Source: Piezodorus guildinii (lineage: Eukaryota; Arthropoda; Insecta; Hemiptera; Pentatomidae). Taken from it: DNA of 64,000 nucleotides. Below the pieces are notes generated by a model. That model did no database searches. It was not told where the DNA came from and worked only from the letters and a program-made list of their open reading frames with translations. Each line of letters starts with the position of its first letter. Position 1 is the stretch's first letter. The translations under genes and the position numbers were made by a program. This document shows positions 11,880-21,296 of the stretch, piece by piece. Location of the stretch: contig CM041292.1 in NCBI GenBank assembly GCA_023052935.1, forward strand, positions 77,075,669-77,139,668, given 5' to 3'.

Positions 11880-12035
11880 AATTTTTTTCCAACGTTTCAG
11901 CACAAGCATGTGAGCCATCATCAAGGCCCCAGTGAGCCACGTCTAGCATAAACTCAACTAAACGCAGTTTAAGCTTGACATGGCTCACTGATGCCCTGAC
12001 GATGACTCACATCTTTGAGCCGAAACATCGGAAAA
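11880..12035. repeat. inverted pair of Penelope-type ends with hammerhead-like motifs
   Basis: On the plus strand, CTGACGA (11996-12002) is followed by a pairable TGACTCA...TTGAGCC segment, then GAAAC (12022-12026) and ATC. This order (CTGANGA, stem, GAAAC, NTH) is the conserved core order of hammerhead ribozymes. On the minus strand a related copy reads TTGATGATGG, then GTGCT, GAAACGTT (plus-strand 11891-11928). The two copies face each other, about 65 bp apart. Similar motifs follow the PLE sequence at 16.1 kb. One base or pair in each core departs from consensus, so catalytic activity is unproven. Confidence 0.5.
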
Positions 12036-12242
12036 ATTGAAATATTTTTAACACGACTGACTCCCGATTATTTCTACCTACGATAATTTCAACAGTCGAA
12101 CATACACCCTCAATATAATTAGCTACAACTACCACTTGGTGAATTTTGTGAAACTTGGTCGTTACAATCAGGGGACCATTAATAGTTTATTTCTAGTGAA
12201 AACTGGAATTTGAAAATTTTGAAATGATCGCAGTACATCCTT

Positions 12243-12885
12243 ATATGTAGGATTTCCAATTAAAAGACAACCTTTCGATTTTAGTAAATTAATCCAACAT
12301 GTAACATAAACATAATTTATGTTTTATGGTTATTTTAATTATCAATTATGTTTTTAAATAATATGGCTTGTTACCTGTGCAAAATTAATATTACATTCAC
12401 TATGCGAAACCCACATTCCTCAATTACGGACACTAGTATCGAAATAGCTATAATAAATCTATACTTGAGATATATATTTATATAATTGAGCGATCTATCT
12501 AAAATTTAATAATATATTCAGTATTCAAACCCCCGACAATCTAACTACAGGCACCAGAATTAAAACAAGCCAAAAAGGTAAAATTAGTACTTACTACTTA
12601 TAATCGCGAGTAATTGGTTGCAAAAACAAAACAAAAAAAAAAACAGTTAACGAGCCATAAGCATTATTTATACTTTAAATAAGCATAAAAATATATAGTT
12701 ATACAAATATATATATTTTATTAAAATCGAAAAAGGTTGAATGTAATTTGGAAAAACATTTGAATTTGAAATGGAAAAGATTGAATTTGAAATATAAATG
12801 GTTGAATTTGGTATGGAAAAGGTCGAATTTGACTTGAAAAAGGTTGAATCTGACTTGGAAATACTGTATTTCCTTGAATATAGCT
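12243..12885. mobile_element. FB2-like foldback element, second copy
   Basis: The right arm (12725-12875) is a run of (ggttgaatttgacttggaaa)-type units matching the right arm of the element at 8421-8967. The left end (gtaggatttccaattaaaag, aacctttcgatttt) is a short, decayed inverted match. The right arm lies in two overlapping open frames (97 codons minus, 80 codons plus) that are artefacts of the repeat. The left boundary is uncertain. Confidence 0.45.
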
Positions 12886-13789
12886 CATCTTGGAGTGAAA
12901 TTATCATGAGCAAGGCTATGAAGACAGCAGAAATTTCTCTGCACAATGATGCTTTCGTCATTTTAAAACTGGTAGTTGTTCAAGAAGTTACGAGCAGTTA
13001 TCCCGGAAAACCGGTTTTAATGGAAGTATGTAAATCTTAATTTAAGGGGATTCCCTTTTATTTTATAAAAATAAGCGTAAGTAAAAATAACTTGCTAAAC
13101 AAACACTGACAATTTATATTTAAATAAGAATCACAGCTGCTATGCTTAAAGGGAAAGATGTACGAATCTTAATACAAAGACTAAAACTGATATAAAAATA
13201 ATCGGATGGGTATATAAAGCAGAAGGGCAGGTAGACGCCTGACTGTCTGGAATGCATGGAGTACAATGGCCCTTAAACAGTTGCTAATGGCCTAGCAGCT
13301 CCAGCTCCAGCCCCGGCTCCATTCATCCCACTTCCAGCCTTTTTTGTCCAGTCTCTCAATGGCACCTCCTCCACCCATTGTTCTTTCCCTTTCTTGACAG
13401 TTTTTTACCTCGCCTCTCCGACCTTCCGACCATACGCGATCTTAGGCCAGGAGGGTGACAAAAACCGCCATTCAGAACTTCACACACAATTAGTGAATGC
13501 GGCAACATTTATCTTGGCTAGATTTATACATCTGTCGGGGAACCGTATGCAAGAGTAAATCCCACTTTTTACCCCTGTATCGGCATATATAAACCAGCTG
13601 CTGGAGTGAGTGTTATGATATAATTCTTGGTCAAACAAAACAGTTAAATTTCAAAGTACACAGGAAGATTCAGTGCATTCAGAAAAACTCAATAATCCGA
13701 AGGTTTTTAAGCATAGTTTAAAAACTCAGATAATTTCACTAGTCTTCTGTAAAAGTTGATGACCCTTGGGTTATACGCCTCAAAACCCA
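12886..13789. other. unique sequence with GC-richer patch at 13230-13470
   Basis: No gene recognised. The patch at 13230-13470 (agctccagctccagccccgg, cctctccgaccttccgac) is not repeated. It precedes a possible TATA box at 13586, so the two might together be a promoter region. Confidence 0.35.
13586..13593 (+). promoter_or_regulatory. possible TATA box
   Basis: TATATAAA follows a GC-richer patch and sits about 30 bp upstream of a plausible start region (gagtgagtgtta). No initiator or coding exon is identified downstream, so this is a weak candidate. Confidence 0.2.
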
Positions 13790-14072
13790 ATCAACAACAA
13801 CTAATCTACAATTCTCGAGGTCCTGGTTTCCAATCCCTGCTGCGGCGAAATAATATATATTCAGTTATTCTAGCCTTAGGGTACGGAGAAACCCCTGGTG
13901 CAAACCCAGCCTTTATAAAGTGAGTACCCATAATGAGAGAAAAGCTGGCGACTGAGTGTGATATTGGCTTTATCCACCTTGTTGCACGGCCATTTGCCTA
14001 GAAACGGCATGAATCTCTACATTTATGGAGTAATCGATACACGCACATAAAAAAAAAAAAAAAATAAGAAAA
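13790..14072 (+). mobile_element. SINE-2 copy with pol III-like box B
   Basis: A box B-like GGTTTCCAATCCC (13825-13837) is followed by a body ('gactgagtgtgatattgg', 'ttgcacggcc', 'aaacggcatgaatctctac') shared with the minus-strand copy at 5942-6150, and a 3' run of A (14048-14064). Box B, body and A tail in that order are typical of tRNA-derived SINEs. The box A region is not clear. Confidence 0.55.
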
Positions 14073-14250
14073 AAAAATAAATTGATTTCATAACAAAATT
14101 TAATAGATAAGGAAATTTGTCTATAAATAAGTTAGATTTATTTTTCTTTTTTGATTTTCTTTTATTTAACTAGCTTTAAAAGCTCAGGTGAGCTTTACCC
14201 GAGATATGATGTTTTGTTCACATATACACTCAAAAGACTACTAATACATT

Positions 14251-14483
14251 AATAAACCCGCAGGTGGTCCTAGGATTTTTTAATGGGGGTAAACAATCCT
14301 TATTTACGCCGTCCTTCGGAGGGGACGTTAAAAGGTGGTCCCGAGCCTGTGCGATGACAGGTACTCGTTAAAGATCCTCTCTATTCTGATAAAACCTGGA
14401 TAGGCAAAATTTAGGACTCCCACTGTAGCATCATCCGCTTAGCCACTGTATGATAAAGTGAAGTTAAATAATTAAACAAAAAA
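14251..14483 (+). mobile_element. SINE-1, 5'-truncated insertion with 14-bp target duplication
   Basis: The flanks actactaatacatt at 14237-14250 and 14484-14497 are identical, giving exact boundaries. The insert starts inside the SINE, just after box B ('aataaacccgcaggtggtcc'), and ends with 'aattaaacaaaaaa'. Loss of the head plus a perfect duplication indicates target-primed reverse transcription that stopped early. Confidence 0.9.
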
Positions 14484-14788
14484 ACTACTAATACATTTAT
14501 ACTAATAATATAACAAGGACCAATGACGTCTAAAAAATATGTAATGCGGGTTTGCAGAAAGTAAGCTCATCTCCTTGGAGTAAGCTATATAAACACCTTG
14601 GATTTAACTGTCATGATTTGCCAATTGTTGAATGTGGTTCATCTTTATACATTTTTTAATCGGAAACTATACATCCTCTTGAACATATCTGACCAGCAAT
14701 CAAAAGATAGTTTTAATAATAAAATGAAAAAGTCCAAAGTGATATAATAATGATATTTTATTATGATGGAGTTTGATAGTTTATTATT

Positions 14789-14869
14789 GGTTAAGGAATG
14801 TTCTGACACAAATATACAATTTCCTCTAAAAATTCTACCGCTTCAAAACTTTCAGAACATTCCTTAACC
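14789..14869. repeat. 18-bp perfect inverted repeat with 45-bp loop
   Basis: ggttaaggaatgttctga (14789-14806) pairs exactly with tcagaacattccttaacc (14852-14869). The right arm runs into the start of the PLE-like reading frame, so the hairpin may belong to that element. Confidence 0.9.
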
Positions 14870-15052
14870 CTTAACCATTCCTTTGATTTTGATAAAACAT
14901 CCATTCTTGCCACTGTTCCCAACCATGACAAACGACTCATTACAGAATGCATTTACATACAACTAGAACCCCTTCCTGTTAATCAAAAGACTGACAAACA
15001 TAACTTGTCACTAGCTTATTCCCAAATATTAAATTTAATAAAGCATCCCTAG
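14855..15052 (+). pseudogene. Penelope-like element, C-terminal (GIY-YIG region) fragment
   Basis: An open stretch of about 66 codons ending at TAG (15050-15052) reads ...HSFDFDKTSILATVPN, then RLITECIYIQLEPLPVNQKT and NLSLAYSQILNLI. In Penelope-like retroelements the C-terminal GIY-YIG endonuclease domain ends in the same way: an 'ILa.....R...E...I.......iN...d...Ls..Y..ll' pattern with a conserved Glu. The N-terminal GIY-YIG and RT domains are absent. About 1 kb downstream is a hammerhead-like motif of the kind reported in PLEs. The assignment is by pattern recognition and should be confirmed. Confidence 0.6.
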
Positions 15053-16108
15053 CTCATTTTTTAAACAACCACCTGATCATCTCTTCATAATTTTATTTTT
15101 ATTTATTTATTATCAATTTTTTATTTATATATTTATTTAATTTTCGTACTCCCCTTTTTTATTTATTTATTTGTTTACCTACTAGATTACTGTTTATTTA
15201 TCATTTCCTTCGACAGCTCCTTATCGTCATTCGTTATTACCTTATCATCATTCATCATTTATTATCGTCATCCGTTATTACTTAAAATCTTTTAATCTTT
15301 ACCTCGTCACTATTTCTTACAATTTTATCAAATACTCATAAGTAATAACTCAAGTACTCTCAAGTAATGACTTTTGGCTATTTTTTAACAATGGAATCAG
15401 TAAACATAACTTAGCTTCTTGGAATTTTCCTAACGGACATTCTAGTTCTCATATTTTCCGTTCCACGCAATGAGCGTTTTTTAAACTGAGAAACATCACT
15501 TCGTAGGCAACGCTTGCACGTCATGTATGTATATTTTTTTCTTATTTATAAGGGTCTTTTTTCATCGCCCATTTCTTTCTCCCCCTTTCCATACTCATAT
15601 ATTTCTCCATTACATATCCTGACATATAATTATTAGTTTAATATTACATTATTTTAAAATTTAAATTATTATTTTTTATTCATACTGTTTCTCTTTTGTA
15701 ATGACTATATTTTTTTATATATTACCTATACTCTTAACTATTGTTTTTAATATATTACCGTCATATATCAACTCATAATTGTTAATATTTAAAATTTTAA
15801 TTGTTCACATAATTTTCCTTTATCATTTTTTTTTTTTCATTTACTGAGTCTCTATTTATATATTCTCATTACAATATTATCATCTCAATTATGTCTACTT
15901 CCATACTTTATAACTATCATCTTAATTTTGTTTATTTCCATACTTTATAACTGTCACCTTATTTCCATACTTTATAATTGTCATCTTATTATCATTTTAC
16001 ATTTAATATTATTTATGTTCCCATAATTTATTACTGTCATATTATTATTATATACCTAACGCATTATTAAGTCTAATTACATTGGTTGTTATCTTGTTTC
16101 TTTTAGCC
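15053..16108 (+). other. presumed 3' noncoding part of the Penelope-like element
   Basis: Very T-rich DNA between the GIY-YIG-like stop and the hammerhead-like motif. It contains a short local duplication ('tccatactttataactatcatctta' type blocks at about 15900-15985, three copies). No other gene was found. Confidence 0.4.
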
Positions 16109-16146
16109 CTGATGAAGGCCCACATTGTAGGCCGAAACGTCGGCAC
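16109..16146 (+). ncRNA. hammerhead-ribozyme-like motif at a PLE 3' end
   Basis: CTGATGA (16109-16115), then GGCC (16117-16120) and GGCC (16130-16133) able to form a 4-bp stem around a 9-nt loop, then GAAAC (16134-16138) and GTC (16139-16141). This is the order of the hammerhead core and cleavage triplet. One extra A between CTGATGA and the stem departs from consensus, and stem III would be minimal, as in the short forms known from Penelope-like elements. Self-cleavage is therefore a hypothesis. Confidence 0.45.
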
Positions 16147-16495
16147 ATAATAAAAATAACTCTTATTTTTAATTGTGTGGTTTTAATTTATGACCGCACC
16201 CCCAACCATCTTCCTCATCTGATATTTTATTATAATTAATCGTTGTGCAGTAGTTTCCAATGTTTTCTTTTCAATATGATACGTACATTATAATCTGTTT
16301 AATTATTTATTAATTATACTATGAAAAAAATAAAGATAAATTAGAGGGTGCCAGATTATACTTAGTTTGAATTCTGATTATTTTCTTATGTGGCGGATAT
16401 TTTTAGTTATATTTTGCACATCAATATCTTTAATTTCTTTATGATGTATGAATAAATGACTGTATGTATATACTGAAAAGAAGTTAATTCATAGT

Positions 16496-16785
16496 GCACG
16501 GTTATCAAAACACTTAATTAAATAGAAAATTGATTTATTATGCCGACGTTTCGGCATTTTAAGCAACCTTGAAATAAACGATATATATTGATCTCTCTCA
16601 AAATTATCTCTCACAAAATCAAAATTATCTCCCTAAAAATGATCTCTCCCAAAATCAAAATTGTTGTGATCTCCTTCCTTCAATCACCGTGATGATGGCC
16701 TAAAATTTAGGCAGAAACATTCTCACAATAAATTCATATTTTCCTTAATTAAGTATTTTGATGACTGCACCCGGAATAACTCCTC
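16496..16785. repeat. foldback of two Penelope-type ends
   Basis: The left end (gtgcacggttatcaaaacac, ttaattaa) is the near-complement of the right end (ttaattaagtattttgatga, ctgcac). Each arm carries a hammerhead-like remnant pointing outward: tgccgacgtttcggca (16541-16556, minus orientation) and gtgatgatggcc...ggcagaaac (16689-16718, plus). The core has short direct repeats (aaaatcaaaattatctc). It looks like a non-autonomous PLE derivative in head-to-head form. Confidence 0.55.
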
Positions 16786-17390
16786 AATTACATTTGTTCA
16801 GTTAAAACTGTTACACGAGTTATCATCATTAAATCATTGTTATTCTTGAAAAGATTGGATTTATTTAATCTTTCAAAAAAATAACGATTGAAACACAGGC
16901 GTTAAATATGATTATATTACAATGTTAAATGTGGATCCGAATAGGTATTAAACTGAGAATCGGTTATAGAAAGTTAGCGAAGAGAACCCGAGGGCTTTAC
17001 AATGCTCCCGAGGCTTTGAATAGATCGAAATGAAAGAATGGAAGTTTGTATTGCCGCAGCAGGTAAGAAATTATACTTGCTGATTCCTGTCACCTGTCTG
17101 GATTCCTTTGATTTCACACCTGTGCGGGGATAGAACCTTTAAAGAATGCAGAAGAACCATTCGGATGACTTTTCAAATCTGTCTGAAATCAAATTCTAGA
17201 TTTCCTTTTTGGGAAAAATTATTATTGGTATTTTGGCCCATTTTTTCTCATTTAAAGAATGTAATTTGTAGTATGTAAAAAGTAACATAGTATGTAGTAC
17301 TTGTTTGTAATGTTACATACGTATAGCAATTTAAGATGTTTAATCAGGATATTTATGTTTTTACTCAATCACAGGATATAATTTATGTTT
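16786..17390. other. spacer, nothing recognised
   Basis: AT-rich with a slightly GC-richer patch at 16975-17120. No gene or repeat match within the window. Confidence 0.5.
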
Positions 17391-19538
17391 TTTTACTTTC
17401 ACTTACCTATATATGAAATATATATAGCTTTTTTCAGTCAAATTCATAATTTTTTCAGTCAAATTCATAATTTTTTCAATCGAATTCATAATTTTTTCAG
17501 TCAAATTCATAATTTTTTTTCAGTCAAATTCATAATTTTTTCAACCAAATTCATAATTTTTTCAGTCAAATTCATAATTTTTTCAATCGAATTCATAATT
17601 TTTTCAGTCAAATTCATAATTTTTTCAGTCAATTTCATAATTTTTTCAGTCAAATTCATAATTTTTTCAATCAAATTCATAATTTTTTCAGTCAATTTCA
17701 TAATTTCTTGTATTTCTTTATACAGTCAATTTAATGAGGTTTTGCTACCAAGAACATAATATTTTTATTAAATCTTATTGTTGTTTATCCATTTAACGTC
17801 ACTTTATGTTACTGTGCTTAATCCGGCGGTGCAGCGGGTCTTAAGTTTTGCCTATCCAGGCTTACTTAAGATAAGGGATCTTTTACGAGTTCCACTTTTT
17901 AAATATTTTAAGAGTCACCTGTGTCGCACAAATTTAGGGCGATCTGCTGGTTTTGGACTTGCGATCTTAAGCATAGAAGGCTGTTATGCTAGCCACTACT
18001 CCACAGGTGACCCTCAATGCATTCAACAAGGTGATTGAATCTGCCGGGTTTGAACCCGTGACCTTGGGCATATTAATCTTTAACACCTTGCTAAATGCAT
18101 CCAGGGTCATCTGTGGAGTAGTGGATAGCCATAACAGCTCTCTATGCTTAAGATCGCAAGTTCAAAACCAGCAAATGGCCCTAAATTTGCTTTTAGGGAG
18201 TAAAAAACCTTGTTTATTTCGTCCTTAATATAGGGCCATTTGCTGGTTTTGAACTTGCGACCTTAAGCATAGAGAGCTGTTATGGCTAGCCACTACTCTA
18301 CAGATGACCCTGGATGCATTCAGCAAGGTGTTAAAGATTAATCTGCCCAAGGTCACTGGTTCAAACCCGGTAGATTCAAACACCTTGTTGAATGCATTGA
18401 GGGTCACCTGTGGAGTAGTGGCTAGCAAAACAGCCTTCTATACTTAAGGTCGCAAGTCCAAAACCAGCAGATCGCCCTAAAGTTGTGCACCACAGGTGAC
18501 TCTTAAAATATTTAAAAAGTGGAACTCGTAAAAGATCCACAACCTGGATCTGAAAGTAAGAAATGTTATTGGATCGAAGTAAATCTGGATAGGCAAAACT
18601 TAAGATTCCCGCTGCACCGTCGGATTAAGCACAGTAACATGAAGTGACATTAAATGGATAAACAGCAACAAGATTTAATAAAAATGTTATGTTCTTGGTT
18701 GCAAAACTCATTAAATTGACTGTATAAAATAGGTACAAGAAATTATGAAATTGACTGAAAAAATTATGAATTTGATTGAAAAAATTATGAATTTGATTGA
18801 AAAAATTATGAATTTGACTGAAAAAAATTATGAATTCGATTGAAAAAATTATGAATTTGACTGAAAAAAAGCTATATATATGTAAGGGAATGTATTTCGA
18901 TCGTGAAAATTTTCGAATTCCAGTTTGTAACGCAAATACACGTTCCAGTGTCTCTTGAGTCCAATTGACCAAGTCCCGCAAAAAGGTCTGTGTGTGTGTG
19001 TGTGTGTGTGTGTGGTAACTCCCGTGCGGAAACGAAAAGTGCTATGAATCTGAGATTTCATAATTATGACAAATATACACCCGAGTTGTTATACAAAGAA
19101 CCACTTTATTCATTTTATACTTTTTGCACCTCTTTACAATTTTCTTAAAAACGCTATCACAATTTTGATTAAACTCGCTGCGTCGATGTAAAATTGAGCG
19201 GGCTTTAATATCATGTAGGTTTTATTCTGATTGAAATAGTCTGACAGGGCTTATAATATACATGTATAATGTACCGTTGGAATGCTAAAGATTTTAGAAA
19301 AAATATTATTATCTTATTCATACTATTGTAAAAGTTAACGGAGAGTGTTGAAAAGGCGATAAAACAAACTGATTGTCGTAGATAATAATATAATAGATTA
19401 TTTAATAAAACACATGTTTCTATTTAAATAATTTTTTAACAATTGATTTTCGTTTATAAATTTGTTTAAAAATTCTTGAATTGATGTAAATAGGCGAGGT
19501 ACGTGAAAGTCGTGTGTTGCGCGCACCAGATTTTTTTT
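17391..19538 (+). mobile_element. family X element, copy A, interrupted by FB1
   Basis: Family X starts tttttactttcacttac and ends gtaagtgaaagtcgtgtgtt, gcgcgcaccaga. The first 12 bases of coding sense and the last 12 are complementary (actttcacttac / gtaagtgaaagt). This copy's 5' end is at 17391-17424; it resumes at 18875 (tatgtaagggaatgtatt) and runs to the 3' end near 19538. The two pieces are contiguous in uninterrupted copies such as 30334-31150. As in other copies, a (GT)n run (18987-19013) sits at a fixed place about 130 bp from the 5' end. No protein is encoded that I recognise. Confidence 0.8.
17425..18874. mobile_element. FB1 composite foldback element, copy 1
   Basis: A 1,450-bp near-palindrome inserted in family X with a TA duplication (17423-17424 and 18875-18876). 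Ends are TAGCTTTTTTCAG and its complement. The left arm (17428-17706) has about 13 units, and the right arm (18743-18871) six, of a 21-bp minisatellite, TTTTTTCAGTCAAATTCATA plus A. Inside, arranged symmetrically about 18207, are SINE-1-like 3' regions (17785-17880 minus, 18575-18665 plus) and six tRNA-like heads with box B-type sequences. Examples are gggtttgaacccgtgacc near 18048, gcaagttcaaaaccagc at 18157-18173, its complement at 18243-18259, and ggttcaaacccgg near 18358. No transposase is present, so movement needs an outside source, plausibly Tc1/mariner-like given the TA target. Long frames across the arms are artefacts of the 21-bp unit. Confidence 0.75.
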
Positions 19539-19771
19539 ACTCTTTAAATACTGTCTATATACGCCTAAATTTCAAAACTACGTAGGTGCTTAGAAGTTAA
19601 AACACCCAAAACAGTCCTTTTATGCTAATGCTTTATTTATTTATTTTTTTAGTCCAACATTTTTTTAGTTTTCTTGTATCGTCTTATTCCAGTATACGTT
19701 GCCGAAATTTCGTAAAAGTTGTGTAATTCGCCCTACAGTTTTTAAAAAAATAATTTTTAAAGTATTAGTTG

Positions 19772-21203
19772 CACTGAAGCCTTTCTCAACGTGGAACAGG
19801 CTTTTAATCAAGTTTTGCATCCAGGACTGCCCTACAAACTCCGCAAATTCCTTTTGCCGACATATTTCCACATATTCCGGTCCTATCTTACTGATAAACC
19901 TAAAAGTTAATCATAACTTCTTCTTTTCCCCAGTATTCAATCAGTCTGCCGGTGTACCTCAAGGTAGTATCCTAGGCCCAATCCTCTACACTGTGTATAC
20001 AGCTGATATCCATCCAAGCACTGTCCTCTCTACTTACGCTGATGACACATGCGTGCTATCCGTGAATAATGATCCTATTGTTGCTTCCCAATTCCTACAG
20101 ACCCATGTATCCGACATTGCAGAATGGTGTCACAATTGGAGAATCAAAATAAATCCTAATAAATCCCACCAAACCACCTTCACTCTACGACGTAAACCTA
20201 TGACTTCCTGTCCAGTTCTTTCCTTTAATCATACCCCATCATCACTGTAAAACAAATACGATACCTAGGACTTCATTTTAACAACTTGGAATCCTCATAC
20301 AAGACTTTAACGACAAGAAACTGCCCATAATAATAATAATAATAATAATAGGCTTAGCGAACCCGAAGGTTCGATGCCGATACCACCAAATTCCGCCTAC
20401 ACAGACTCGTCCAATGTTCACCATTCAAGCCCAAGCCCCCGAGATCAGCCTTAACGCAATCCTCCCATCTCCACTTCGGCCTACCTTTCGGACGCCTACC
20501 AGTCGGATCAGCAAATACCAACTTTCTTGGAATCCGCTCGTCATCGAGCCCAACAACTTTACTCGCCCATTTGAGTCTCCGCGATGCAATCAGCTTAATT
20601 ATATTCACAGGATGCAAGTTCCGCAATTCCGCGTTGTGCAACCCTCTAAACTCCCCAGTGGCCTCATCTCTCTTTGGACCAAATATTTTACGCAATACCT
20701 TATTTTCGAAAACCTTAAGCCGTTGTTCATCCTTCAAAGTAAGCCGCCACGTTTCACATCCGTAAAGAACCGTTGGAAGAATAATAGTTTTATAAATTCC
20801 CCATATATATCGATTATTAAAACACTTACTTGACAAACGATCAAAACTCCCTCTTTACTTCAAAAAACTCAATTACACAACCATTATTAGACCTATCTGG
20901 ACTTATGGCATATAGCTATGGGGATCCACTATACCACCGAATTCCTATTGCATCCAATCCTTGCAATCCAAAATCCTTCGACAAATTCTTGATGCTTCTT
21001 ACTTTGTTAACAACAAAATCATCCATATAGACCTGAATATCCCACTTGTTGCAAAAATTGCCCAAAAAAGATACACCTCCTTTCATTCCAAATTACCCAC
21101 CCATACAAACCCGCTTGTCCGTATCCTCTCATCGGCATCTATTTCCGATAATCCTCCGAGGCATTTGAAAAGACGGTGGCCTCGAGACCTGCTGACCAAA
21201 TAA
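19772..21203 (+). pseudogene. Jockey-like reverse transcriptase fragment (interrupted)
   Basis: RT palm motifs are visible. Motif A is AFLNVEQAFNQVLHPGL (about 19779-19830), where the catalytic Asp expected at 19788-19790 is Asn. Motif B is GVPQGSILGP (19951-19980). Motif C is YADD (20035-20046), followed by CHNWRIKINPNKS. A frameshift lies between motifs A and B near 19905-19950. After the minus-strand RTE insertion (20330-20799), the C-terminal part resumes with KLPL, then TIIRPIWTYG and DNPPRHLKRRWPRDLLTK, and stops at 21201-21203. It cannot make active enzyme. Confidence 0.8.
20330..20799 (-). mobile_element. RTE-clade LINE, 5'-truncated copy
   Basis: Minus-strand copy of the last about 450 bp of the RTE element at 21297-24528. 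It encodes YKTIILPTVLYGCETW near 20795, then LRKIFGPKRDEATGEF and RRPKGRPKWRWEDC, ending NLRVR at 20354. The frame stays open over this stretch. The (TAA)n-type tail lies at 20327-20350. A short duplication (cccata at 20324-20329 and 20800-20805) flanks it. It is inserted in the opposite orientation to its Jockey host. Confidence 0.9.
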
Positions 21204-21296
21204 ACACTGAAGTGCTACCAGTGGGTATATTCTTCTCAAGACTTTTTCATGGAAATTTTCTGTAAAAAGCTTATTTACTTGTTGTACAGTGTACAG

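Noticed and set aside
17428..17706. Possible CRISPR-like array
   Set aside because: The units are directly adjacent without spacers, and the genome is eukaryotic. It is a minisatellite arm.
17385..17759. 124-codon and 64-codon open frames with seven-residue repeats
   Set aside because: They lie across the 21-bp minisatellite of FB1. A 21-bp unit keeps several frames open automatically, and both strands show it. Not a protein.
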